Shown: positions 1 through 5,593 of the stretch, one piece after another
Numbering within the stretch: the stretch's first letter is position 1
How the letters are laid out: every line of letters starts with the position of its first letter
DNA from: a virus
Virus record (IMG/VR): IMGVR_UViG_3300042465_004642
Location: 1-49,225 of that record
DNA: 49,225 nucleotides
Reading direction: 5' to 3' (one strand)
Notes under the pieces: generated by a model
Told to the model about the DNA's origin: nothing
What the model saw: only the letters and a program-made list of their open reading frames with translations
Database searches by the model: none
Translations under genes and position numbers: made by a program

Positions 1-330
1 AAAGAACTGTGTTATAGGACTTTCTGGGAATAATGTCTTGAATATAAAATTACTATAAGCATTAGTTACCTTTTGCTTATACAGGTTAATAACATTCTGA
101 CCTTTCATGTACACTTTGTTTACTCTCTGTTTCTTTTTACTACACATAGTAGCAATTTCATCTTGAGTAAATGCACTTAGACCATATAATGCTCTTTTAT
201 ATAAATGATTTTGATAACCGTTATAGTTATCTTTTTCATATTCTGTATAAGTATTACCTCTATACAATTGATAAGCCTCTAACTTACCTTTATACTCTAA
301 TTTGTTGTTCTGTTGTAACTCCATGACCAT
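1..330 (-). CDS. Conserved crAss-like phage protein, C-terminus cut by window edge
   Basis: The reading frame is open from a start at 330 to the left edge, 110 codons without a stop, so only the N-terminal part is present. The protein starts MVMELQQNNKLEYKGKLEAY and is rich in Tyr, Lys and Gln, with a mostly helical, hydrophilic character. It resembles an uncharacterised protein found in crAss-like phages, but I cannot assign a function. A second in-frame ATG at 324 is an equally good start. It lies downstream of a minus-strand terminator (338-377), so it probably needs its own promoter or readthrough. Confidence 0.7.
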   Translation of the reverse strand, partial: MVMELQQNNKLEYKGKLEAYQLYRGNTYTEYEKDNYNGYQNHLYKRALYGLSAFTQDEIATMCSKKKQRVNKVYMKGQNVINLYKQKVTNAYSNFIFKTLFPESPITQFF

Positions 331-337
331 TAGTTTT

Positions 338-377
338 TACAATTAATAAAAAAGGGATAGCTGTTACACTATCCCTT
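338..377 (-). terminator. Intrinsic terminator after the SSB-like gene
   Basis: A 9-bp perfect hairpin (aagggatag at 352-360 with ctatccctt at 369-377, 8-nt loop) is followed on the minus strand by a T-rich tract ending near 340. It sits 16 bases past the stop of the gene at 393-863 and separates it from the next gene. Confidence 0.85.
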
Positions 378-392
378 ATATACATTTAATAC

Positions 393-863
393 TTAAAAAT
401 TGAATTCATCAGATGTTTCAGCATTTACTGCAGATGTTTTTTGAACACCTCCAAATGCATTTCTGATTTGCTCTACATTATCATGTTTAATAAATACATC
501 TTCTGCATTTGATGATAATGTGTACAGAGTTTTTCTGTAAATTGGTTCACCTCCAAGAGTACAAACAATACCAGTGTTACCTGCTTGTTTAATATCTCTT
601 TCAGGATTCTTTTTGTTAAATGGAGTTAATGCCTCCAATACTACAATTTTACCATTTAATTCTTGTCCACTGTAATAACCTTCTGATTTTAAATCAGTTA
701 AATGACCTTGAATCAAGGTACTAATAGATCTTTTTCTTAAAAATCCATTATCATCAATGGTAGTTTTTACACTTTCTACTCTTACATATCCATAATCTGG
801 ATTAGTTGCTGACTGGTTGATAACATTTCCTGTTTCATCTCCAATTACTCTTACTTTACTCAT
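393..863 (-). CDS. OB-fold-like, probable single-stranded DNA-binding protein
   Basis: A 156-residue protein starting MSKVRVIGDETGNVI. The middle alternates short beta-type segments (YVRVESVKTTI, RSISTLIQGHLTDL, ELNGKIVVLEAL, TGIVCTLGGEPIYRKTLYTL), as expected of an OB-fold. The C-terminus ends in a short acidic/aromatic tail (SDEFNF), the kind of tip SSB proteins use to recruit partners. crAss-like phages carry divergent SSBs near their replication genes, which fits. A terminator follows directly, suggesting a defined operon end. A different OB-fold protein remains possible; the call is from composition and tail, not a family match. Confidence 0.5.
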   Translation of the reverse strand: MSKVRVIGDETGNVINQSATNPDYGYVRVESVKTTIDDNGFLRKRSISTLIQGHLTDLKSEGYYSGQELNGKIVVLEALTPFNKKNPERDIKQAGNTGIVCTLGGEPIYRKTLYTLSSNAEDVFIKHDNVEQIRNAFGGVQKTSAVNAETSDEFNF

Positions 864-956
864 AACTTGTGTTTTTGCGATTAATACTTGTTTTGTTTTT
901 TAATTGATTTGAGTATAATTTTAGCTATTCCTTGGCCTACTCTTCCAAGTTAAGTT

Positions 957-1238
957 TTACATATCCATACTATCTATTCTATCTAAATCATCTTGAGTTA
1001 AATCCTCAAATGATATTTCTCTTACATTCTCATCATCTGGTGAAATAAATGAGAAATCATATTCTTTGTTTTTGTGCTTTTCTGTGGAGTTTTCATCTAG
1101 TGCAGATCTAGTGAAGGGATTGTGAATTGATTCACCTGCATTTGTTGATATAAGATACTGTATATCATTATCAGTCATAGACAAATATTGTTCTATAGTA
1201 ATGTAAATTACACGTCCCGTAGGTAACTGATATTGCAT
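957..1238 (-). CDS. Conserved crAss-like phage protein of unknown function
   Basis: A 93-residue acidic protein. The first 40 residues (MQYQLPTGRVIYITIEQYL onward, then SMTDNDIQYLIS) form a conserved-looking beta-plus-helix unit. It is followed by a low-complexity hydrophilic linker and a very acidic tail (LTQDDLDRIDSMDM). I recognise the N-terminal pattern as one shared among crAss-like phages without known function. It lies between the SSB-like gene and a terminator, so it probably shares a transcript with 393-863. An 18-bp palindrome lies 12 bases before its start codon. Confidence 0.75.
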   Translation of the reverse strand: MQYQLPTGRVIYITIEQYLSMTDNDIQYLISTNAGESIHNPFTRSALDENSTEKHKNKEYDFSFISPDDENVREISFEDLTQDDLDRIDSMDM

Positions 1239-1249
1239 GTTTTATAAAT

Positions 1250-1267
1250 AAGTCTAAATTTAGACTT
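1250..1267. repeat. 18-bp perfect palindrome in a 5' leader
   Basis: AAGTCTAAATTTAGACTT is a perfect palindrome 12 bases upstream of the start codon at 1238. It could be an operator for a dimeric repressor or a leader hairpin. It sits downstream of the terminator at 1322-1354, so it is within the leader of the next unit. Confidence 0.4.
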
Positions 1268-1321
1268 TATATATAAATAATTCAACAGTTTATCATTTAT
1301 TTCAGCATTATATGGCTAAAT

Positions 1322-1354
1322 AATAATGGGGAATATAAATACTCCCCAAATTAT
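1322..1354 (-). terminator. Intrinsic terminator after 1371-1796
   Basis: Complementary blocks tgggga and tcccca around a 10-nt loop, extended by aataa/ttatt flanks, are followed on the minus strand by a T-rich tract. It lies just past the stop of the gene at 1371-1796. Confidence 0.6.
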
Positions 1355-1370
1355 TGGTCATGTAGTATAC

Positions 1371-1796
1371 TCAGATACTATCTTTTAAATCCTCTTGTAA
1401 CCAAATAAATTGATCAAAAGCAACTCCATTTGATATAATTTGTATTTCACCTGCAGAATCATATGTTGGAAATTCTATTGATACTTGTGAATACTCAGTA
1501 TATCCATTAATTCTTACTACTTTACAAGATAAAGTTCCTTTTACATCTAAATTAGTATTCTGTGTAAATTCTTTATTAGTAAACCACATGTGTTCCATTT
1601 TGACATAACCCATTTGACCAACAGTTGGTTTTATAGGTAATTCTTCACCTAATAATAGTTGACCAAGCATTTCTTTTGCTTTTTGAGTATGATTAAACAT
1701 ATCTTTTATAAGATCTCTAACTCCACCAGCACCAATAAAACCATCTAATGCATTTACTAATTTCTCTTCATCCACTTCTATTCTTATTTTACTCAT
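1371..1796 (-). CDS. Hypothetical protein with helical N-terminus and beta-rich C-terminus
   Basis: A 141-residue protein. Residues 1-55 look helical (MSKIRIEVDEEKLVNALDGF, then KEMLGQLLLGEELP). Residues 60-140 alternate beta-type segments with aromatic residues (MEHMWFTNKEF, GTLSCKVVRIN, YSQVSIEFPTYD). I do not recognise a family. Its ATG overlaps the TGA stop of the upstream gene (ATGA at 1793-1796), so the two are likely translationally coupled. Confidence 0.7.
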   Translation of the reverse strand: MSKIRIEVDEEKLVNALDGFIGAGGVRDLIKDMFNHTQKAKEMLGQLLLGEELPIKPTVGQMGYVKMEHMWFTNKEFTQNTNLDVKGTLSCKVVRINGYTEYSQVSIEFPTYDSAGEIQIISNGVAFDQFIWLQEDLKDSI

Positions 1797-2014
1797 AATG
1801 AATGTTTTACTGACCTTAACCTAAAGAATAACTCCCAGTTAAAGTGGTCAAACACCTTAACATCAAGGGTATTGTTAATACATTCTTCACTTGCAATACC
1901 ATATACAGGTGGCATAACTGTTCTAGTTACACCTCCTGTAAGTACTTTACCGTCTACCTCAAGTTGACAAGCTTTATCAAAACCTATCACTGACATAATT
2001 AAATCTTTTTCCAT
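1793..2014 (-). CDS. Small hypothetical protein
   Basis: A 73-residue protein starting MEKDLIMSVIGFDKACQLEV with an aromatic and basic C-terminus (HFNWELFFRLRSVKHSL). No motif is recognised. It overlaps the next gene by 4 bases (ATGA), typical of compact phage operons, which is the main support that it is real. Alternative start M7 would shorten it by six residues. Confidence 0.6.
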   Translation of the reverse strand: MEKDLIMSVIGFDKACQLEVDGKVLTGGVTRTVMPPVYGIASEECINNTLDVKVFDHFNWELFFRLRSVKHSL

Positions 2015-2047
2015 ATCTTTTCTGAATTATATACATTGACCAAAATG

Positions 2048-2134
2048 TTATTTATTTTTATCAATACTGATTATGATCATTACACTGACCATTACTACTA
2101 GTATTGAACAACTTATTACTATTAATGTTTCCAT
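2048..2134 (-). CDS. 28-residue single-pass membrane peptide
   Basis: The peptide starts METLIVISCSILVVMVSVMI and ends in a short charged tail (DKNK): a single hydrophobic stretch of about 20 residues, N-terminus first. Its ATG lies one base after the TGA of the gene at 2136-2282, tight coupling that supports real translation. Such microproteins in phage early regions often act on host membrane proteins, but nothing here shows a function. Confidence 0.45.
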   Translation of the reverse strand: METLIVISCSILVVMVSVMIIISIDKNK

Positions 2135-2135
2135 A

Positions 2136-2282
2136 TCAGTTAGTTATTGTGAATTCAATACACATAATTGCATATTGAATTTCATTTTTCATATACTCTT
2201 TTACATCCCATGATGCATTTAAAGAGTCTACATCCTTGAGACTTTCTCTCAGACTGTTCAGTTCATTTATCATTTCCTCCAT
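2136..2282 (-). CDS. Small acidic coiled-coil-like protein
   Basis: A 48-residue protein (MEEMINELNSLRESLKDVDS at the N-terminus) with heptad-like Leu/Ile spacing in the first 20 residues and a second helix around VKEYMKNEIQYAIMC. The alternative start M4 is at 2273. It overlaps the end of the gene at 2263-2508 by 20 bases and is followed immediately by a membrane microprotein. No family is recognised. Confidence 0.5.
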   Translation of the reverse strand: MEEMINELNSLRESLKDVDSLNASWDVKEYMKNEIQYAIMCIEFTITN

Positions 2283-2508
2283 AAAATAACTTTTTACTTA
2301 ATTTTTTTACGTGACCATTATCACACATTATTGTGTATGATATAGCCGATTCTCCTAATACTGCATATTCCTTATGATATGATAATAAATTAAGATAACC
2401 CTCTTTACAGGTTATCTCTCTTATACTTATCTTCTGTAATACATATTCACTGCAGTTTCTATGGTGTGTAATCTCATTACATCCCACTAAACAATTTTCA
2501 GTAATCAA
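2263..2508 (-). CDS. Small Cys/His-containing protein with a TTG start
   Basis: An 81-residue protein with Cys and His spaced in the N-terminal third (C6, C10, H15, H16, C19, C34), which could bind a metal. There is no ATG near the start. The frame opens with TTG overlapping the TGA stop of the upstream gene (TTGA at 2505-2508), so re-initiation by the terminating ribosome is the likely start mechanism. Function is unknown. Confidence 0.55.
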   Translation of the reverse strand: MITENCLVGCNEITHHRNCSEYVLQKISIREITCKEGYLNLLSYHKEYAVLGESAISYTIMCDNGHVKKLSKKLFYGGNDK

Positions 2509-2771
2509 AATTCAGGACCAGCATTGATCCATTGTCCATCAACTAAAACTTCAAGTTCATGGATAAATCCATCTTGACCTAAGCTTAATCTTTGATTTGA
2601 ATAATTAACTTGAATATTTTTACCTGAGTGATATATTTCATTAGGTTCACCATTTAATTTAATAATATTATTAATGAATTCTGTTTCACTTTTAGTAAAC
2701 CTGGTTGTTGATCTGCTATCTTTAGGAGTATTATATCCAAAGAAGCTTAATGCTATTAATATTAGTTTCAT
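2505..2771 (-). CDS. Small secreted or membrane-anchored protein
   Basis: I chose the ATG at 2771. The open frame extends to 2846, but that part overlaps a strong terminator hairpin. From this start the protein has 88 residues, begins MKLILIALSFFGYNTPKDS (a short hydrophobic N-terminus like a signal peptide or anchor) and continues as a small beta-type domain (NIQVNYSNQRLSLGQDGFIH, ELEVLVDGQW). The upstream spacer (aaaactaaaaatt-ATG) resembles the repeated A-rich leaders of nearby genes. Role unknown. Confidence 0.65.
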   Translation of the reverse strand: MKLILIALSFFGYNTPKDSRSTTRFTKSETEFINNIIKLNGEPNEIYHSGKNIQVNYSNQRLSLGQDGFIHELEVLVDGQWINAGPEF

Positions 2772-2787
2772 AATTTTTAGTTTTAAG

Positions 2788-2925
2788 TTAAAAATAACAG
2801 GAAGCACCTGTTCAGATTGTAAAGAACAAATTAAATAGTCTACCACGCAATAACCCTCTCATGATCTTCAACGCGCGGACACTAACCTTAATTTGCAACC
2901 CATGCCTTTGGGTCAATCTGTTTAT
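2788..2925 (-). ncRNA. Candidate small structured RNA ending in an intrinsic terminator
   Basis: The stretch between the genes at 2505-2771 and 2928-3044 folds on the minus strand. A 7-bp closing helix pairs 2914-2920 with 2813-2819. Directly inside it is a 5-bp hairpin (ACCCA 2898-2902 with TGGGT 2909-2913). A GC-rich arm pairs 2873-2878 with 2843-2848 (one G-U). Abutting the closing helix on its 3' side is a terminator hairpin (2796-2801 with 2807-2812) followed by ATTTTT. The locally high GC (acgcgcgg) stands out in this AT-rich phage. The first arm resembles a tRNA D-arm, but no T-arm or anticodon arm is seen. Confidence 0.45.
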
Positions 2926-2927
2926 TA

Positions 2928-3044
2928 TTAATCAAATACTCCAAATGGATTTGGATCCTCTGGAGCTTCTGGATCATAATAATACAATCTCTTTTTTACA
3001 TCTTCTACTGCTAGCATAAATGCATCATACTCTTCTTCACTCAT
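2928..3044 (-). CDS. 38-residue acidic microprotein
   Basis: A 38-residue protein (MSEEEYDAFMLAVEDVKKRL at the N-terminus) with one amphipathic helix followed by a Tyr-rich, Pro-rich acidic tail (DPEAPEDPNPFGVFD). The start is preceded by the A-rich repeated leader shared with neighbouring genes (3045-3070), which supports translation. The PNPFGVF tail recalls SSB-type C-terminal tips, but this is only a resemblance. Confidence 0.55.
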   Translation of the reverse strand: MSEEEYDAFMLAVEDVKKRLYYYDPEAPEDPNPFGVFD

Positions 3045-3070
3045 AATTTTCAGTTTTTAGTTTTCAGTTA
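3045..3070 (-). promoter_or_regulatory. Repeated A-rich translation leader (copy 1)
   Basis: On the minus strand this reads as two AACTGAAAA boxes separated by a TAAAA spacer, ending three bases before the ATG at 3044. Nearly the same string precedes the genes starting at 3366 and 3759. Bacteroidota ribosomes favour A-rich leaders over Shine-Dalgarno sites, so it may be a strong initiation signal. Confidence 0.5.
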
Positions 3071-3366
3071 AAATTATAATCTTCTTCTTGTTGTTCTTTA
3101 TCATATTCAAGTTTAATCTTGTATTTTATATACTCATATAATTCACGGTTATTAAACTCAAATGTTCTTGCATCTTCTGCTAACTTGGCTTGTTTTGCCA
3201 TCATTAACATATTTGCTAATTCTTCAATGGTATATTCACATGCTTGTTTTGCAGGTTTTTCTGTGCTAATATAAACCTTTGAGTTAGGGTTTGTATCTAC
3301 ACCAATCATTGCTACTAATTCAACAATAGTTGTACTTTTTAACTTACCAAATCTAATTGCTTTCAT
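3064..3366 (-). CDS. Hypothetical Lys-rich helical protein
   Basis: A 100-residue protein. The N-terminal 30 residues are beta-like (MKAIRFGKLKSTTIVELVAM). The rest is strongly helical and charged (EYTIEELANMLMMAKQAK, then YIKYKIKLEYDKEQQEEDY). The N-terminal IRFGKLK...IVEL pattern is a recurring one for small phage proteins of unknown role. It carries the repeated A-rich leader upstream (3367-3394). No catalytic motif is seen. Confidence 0.65.
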   Translation of the reverse strand: MKAIRFGKLKSTTIVELVAMIGVDTNPNSKVYISTEKPAKQACEYTIEELANMLMMAKQAKLAEDARTFEFNNRELYEYIKYKIKLEYDKEQQEEDYNFN

Positions 3367-3394
3367 AATCTTTTCAGTTTTTAATTTTCAGTTA
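3367..3394 (-). promoter_or_regulatory. Repeated A-rich translation leader (copy 2)
   Basis: The same arrangement as copy 1: the upstream stop TAA leads into an AACTGAAAA box, a TTAAAA spacer, a second AACTGAAAA box, then ATG at 3366. The match in spacing as well as sequence suggests selection and not only base composition. Confidence 0.5.
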
Positions 3395-3626
3395 TATCAT
3401 ACCATTCATCCATCATATCTCCCATTATTTCTTCAATGATCATATTATCATGCATTTCTTGTGCAATCTCACCATTGAATTTAAACTCTTTAACAGGTTT
3501 AACTACTTGTTTATTAGAGTTTCTAATAATCATTTTAAGAGTATTTCTTAAATGTTTTTCATCCATTAGGTCAACATCTATTTGCTGACCATTTCTCATT
3601 GTCCAATATACTATTTCTTTATTCAT
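3381..3626 (-). CDS. Hypothetical acidic/Met-rich protein
   Basis: I place the start at the ATG at 3626 (MNKEIVYWTMRNGQQIDVDL), 81 residues. The longer open frame to 3680 runs inside the upstream zinc-ribbon gene. The N-terminus looks beta-like (IVYWTMRNGQQIDVDLM), followed by basic helices and a C-terminal Met/Glu/Asp-rich helix (MIIEEIMGDMMDEWYD). It overlaps the upstream gene by 8 bases. It may be a small regulator; no family is recognised. Confidence 0.6.
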   Translation of the reverse strand: MNKEIVYWTMRNGQQIDVDLMDEKHLRNTLKMIIRNSNKQVVKPVKEFKFNGEIAQEMHDNMIIEEIMGDMMDEWYDITEN

Positions 3627-3759
3627 AATCATTAAGATTTGGGTTTTCAAAATCATATTCTTCTTGTGCATAACAATCAAAACATTGTATATATGTTCCT
3701 TTTGTTACATAAGATTCTATAATAATATTACCACATTGACTACATGTTAATTCTTTCAT
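3619..3759 (-). CDS. 46-residue zinc-ribbon microprotein
   Basis: The protein starts MKELTCSQCGNIIIESYVT and has a second pair CFDCY at residues 26-30: CxxC-x16-CxxC, a classic four-Cys zinc ribbon. The C-terminal tail is acidic. The upstream A-rich double-box leader (3760-3797) and an 8-base overlap with the next gene support translation. Zinc ribbons of this size usually bind nucleic acid or a polymerase subunit. The specific partner is unknown. Confidence 0.65.
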   Translation of the reverse strand: MKELTCSQCGNIIIESYVTKGTYIQCFDCYAQEEYDFENPNLNDYE

Positions 3760-3797
3760 CTTTTCAGTTTTAGTTTCAGTTAATAATTTTTCAGTTA
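3760..3797 (-). promoter_or_regulatory. Repeated A-rich translation leader (copy 3)
   Basis: On the minus strand it contains three AACTGAAA-type boxes ending one base before the ATG at 3759. It also overlaps the T-rich stretch that follows the last helix of the large structured RNA candidate. It may therefore serve both as the 3' end of that RNA and as the leader of the next gene. Confidence 0.45.
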
Positions 3798-5020
3798 ATA
3801 AAAATAAACAAGCAGGTGTAGACCCATGGAATATCTACACACTCTGTTCCCCGTTCCCACCCTTGGTAGCTAACTCCAAAAGCACAGATAAGTTAGTACA
3901 ATGTACTCTGCTTGTTTATATCAGGCTAGACATCATAAGTTTATATACTGAACTATTGTTCAGCCTTATGAATTTCTCCTGACAAATCCTCTTCAGGATT
4001 GATTGTCTTGAATCATATAATAATAACACTCCTTATATACTGGTTATTGCTAACCACCTTTGTTTAACGGATTAAGTCCCTTAGCTTTTATTGGTTAAGG
4101 TGCATAGGACTATGTTATTAAAATGTAGTGTATCAATACTGAACTGGGCATCCCCGATTTATGATACTAAAGACTTTGTCAATCTGTTCAGCGTAACCCC
4201 AAAGATCCTCTTTGGTTAATGGTTGTCACCTACATTTAATTTCTCACTTGTCTGTTATGGTGAGCCAACGCCAGCAACTTACTGGATAGGATGTTCTTCA
4301 GTTTTTACGTGTATTCAAGAACCCAAACAGGACATCACGGTAATAATCCCTCTGTACTCAGTTGTAATACATAAGCTGATGTTTTAGTTCTCTAATTAAA
4401 GAGTCTATCACAGACATGTTACATACACCATTTTAAACAGTATTTACCAAATATTCTATTGGGCTTTTTAAGGGAGCCTTTGGAGGTTTCAACTGAGTCT
4501 ATATGTGTATTACAACTGCTCACCCTTGGGAAGTGAGAATGGTACATTACTATTTTAAATTTATTAAGATTCCGGATTCAATAGCTATTATACTCTCCTA
4601 CTAACTAATAGATAAGAATATAGTATTGTAATGTGAGTGAGTAGACTAAGTTCATGATTTAGCCATATATTAATATAGATATAGCCTAATCAGGTAGTTA
4701 CAGATGTGAGTTAAAGCATTAGTTTAGGTGGGTGTTTGACTGTCAACTACTTTATCTCACACATTCTCACACAAATTATATCCACATAACTATTTAACTA
4801 CCAGCATGTTACAACATTACCTACAACATAACTAACATCACCTATAATATAATCAATTTGACTACAAGTACCGGTGTGAGACTGTCAATATGATTAATAT
4901 AAATACAACATTACTGTCAACTTATACTTAATGCATCTGACTAAGTATATATAATAAGACCATGTAGTTAAATGACATTATATCTTTATATCAATAGACC
5001 ACATAATTTACCAACACTAC
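3798..5020 (-). ncRNA. Candidate large, highly structured non-coding RNA
   Basis: There is no plausible gene for about 1.2 kb on either strand, yet the stretch is dense in helices. Perfect long-range helices are 4359-4371 with 4506-4518 (13 bp) and 3804-3815 with 3908-3919 (12 bp). Nested sets include 3921-3925/3978-3982 enclosing 3934-3939/3965-3970 enclosing 3948-3953/3958-3963, and 4705-4710/4756-4761 enclosing 4713-4716/4750-4753 enclosing 4721-4724/4745-4748. Others are 3985-3990/3995-4000, 4199-4205/4209-4215, 4544-4550/4628-4634 and 4041-4046/4051-4056. The last has a GNRA-type GCAA loop only if read on the minus strand. A T-rich tract follows the last helix. Phages carry large ornate RNAs such as GOLLD and ROOL; this may be one or a new class. 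The ends are uncertain and some short helices will be chance. Confidence 0.6.
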
Positions 5021-5073
5021 TATCCCCTACAGTTTAAAGCTGAATAATAAAGCTGGCAAAGCCAAGAAAAAAT
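5021..5073 (-). promoter_or_regulatory. Leader element copy 1, upstream of the large RNA
   Basis: A conserved block shared with 5537-5593: hairpin TGGC-AAA-GCCA, then AGCT, an A/T spacer, AGCTGAA-type box (reverse TTCAGCT), TAAACT and GGGATA. Copy 2 has hairpin TGCC-GCA-GGCA, a compensatory change. On the minus strand it lies just after the terminator at 5138-5172 and just before the large RNA candidate. It may be a promoter, a leader or a protein-binding RNA motif. Confidence 0.5.
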
Positions 5074-5137
5074 ACATAGTGCATCATACACAGTATATCA
5101 AACACAGTAATACATTTAACTACAATGGGAATAAAAA

Positions 5138-5172
5138 TAATAAACCCCTACCTATTAAGGTAAGGGTTTATT
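5138..5172 (-). terminator. Intrinsic terminator after the SSB gene
   Basis: A 12-bp stem with one mismatch (5141-5152 with 5159-5170, loop tattaa) is followed on the minus strand by a T-rich tract. It starts 10 bases past the stop of 5181-5507 and marks the boundary between the SSB unit and the large RNA unit. Confidence 0.85.
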
Positions 5173-5180
5173 CTTCCGTG

Positions 5181-5507
5181 TTAAGAGAATGGGTTTTCCA
5201 TATCATCTTTAACAGCAGGTGCAGGTGCAGTGATACCAAAATCATCATATGATAATGATTCCATTGGTAATCCTAATACACTTGGGATAAGTGTTTTGTT
5301 ATCATCCATTAAGGATAACGCCACATTTACTTCATCTCCCTGAGATACTTTATCCCACACAACTTCATAAATCACTCCTCTAGCAGGTTTCCCTGAAGCA
5401 GTGATTAAAGTTACTTTTTTGTATCTTTTACCATTGGTATTGATACTGATTTCTGCGTCTATACTTTTAATAGTACAAACCGCAATTGGGTCTTTAACAG
5501 TTTCCAT
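5181..5507 (-). CDS. Probable single-stranded DNA-binding protein
   Basis: A 108-residue protein. Residues 1-85 are a compact beta-rich domain (AVCTIKSIDAEISI, KRYKKVTLITASG, RGVIYEVVWDKVSQGDEVNV) consistent with a small OB-fold. The C-terminus is a Pro/Ala linker and an acidic tip, DDMENPFS, very close to the DDDIPF-type tip with which bacterial and phage SSBs recruit replication and repair proteins. It stands alone between a conserved leader element (5537-5593) and a strong terminator, so it is expressed as a single-gene unit. A second OB-like protein lies at 393-863; the two may have separate roles. Confidence 0.65.
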   Translation of the reverse strand: METVKDPIAVCTIKSIDAEISINTNGKRYKKVTLITASGKPARGVIYEVVWDKVSQGDEVNVALSLMDDNKTLIPSVLGLPMESLSYDDFGITAPAPAVKDDMENPFS

Positions 5508-5536
5508 AACTCTAAATTTAATTAATTAAACATTTA

Positions 5537-5593
5537 TATCCCTAATAGTTTAGAGCTGAATAAATAAAAGCTGCCGCAGGCAAGAAAAAAATA
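5537..5593 (-). promoter_or_regulatory. Leader element copy 2, upstream of the SSB gene
   Basis: It matches 5021-5073 through TATCCCT, AGTTTA, AGCTGAATAA and AAGCT, with hairpin TGCC-GCA-GGCA and CAAGAAAAAA at the end. The stem differs at both partner positions from copy 1, keeping pairing. It ends about 30 bases before the SSB start codon. Confidence 0.55.

Noticed and set aside
2813-2920. tRNA gene
   Set aside because: A 7-bp acceptor-like helix and a D-arm-like hairpin are present, but there is no anticodon arm of the right size and no T-arm with TTCRA; the insert is too long.
3798-5020. Group I or group II intron
   Set aside because: No split gene flanks it, no homing endonuclease or reverse transcriptase is present, and the neighbouring genes are complete.
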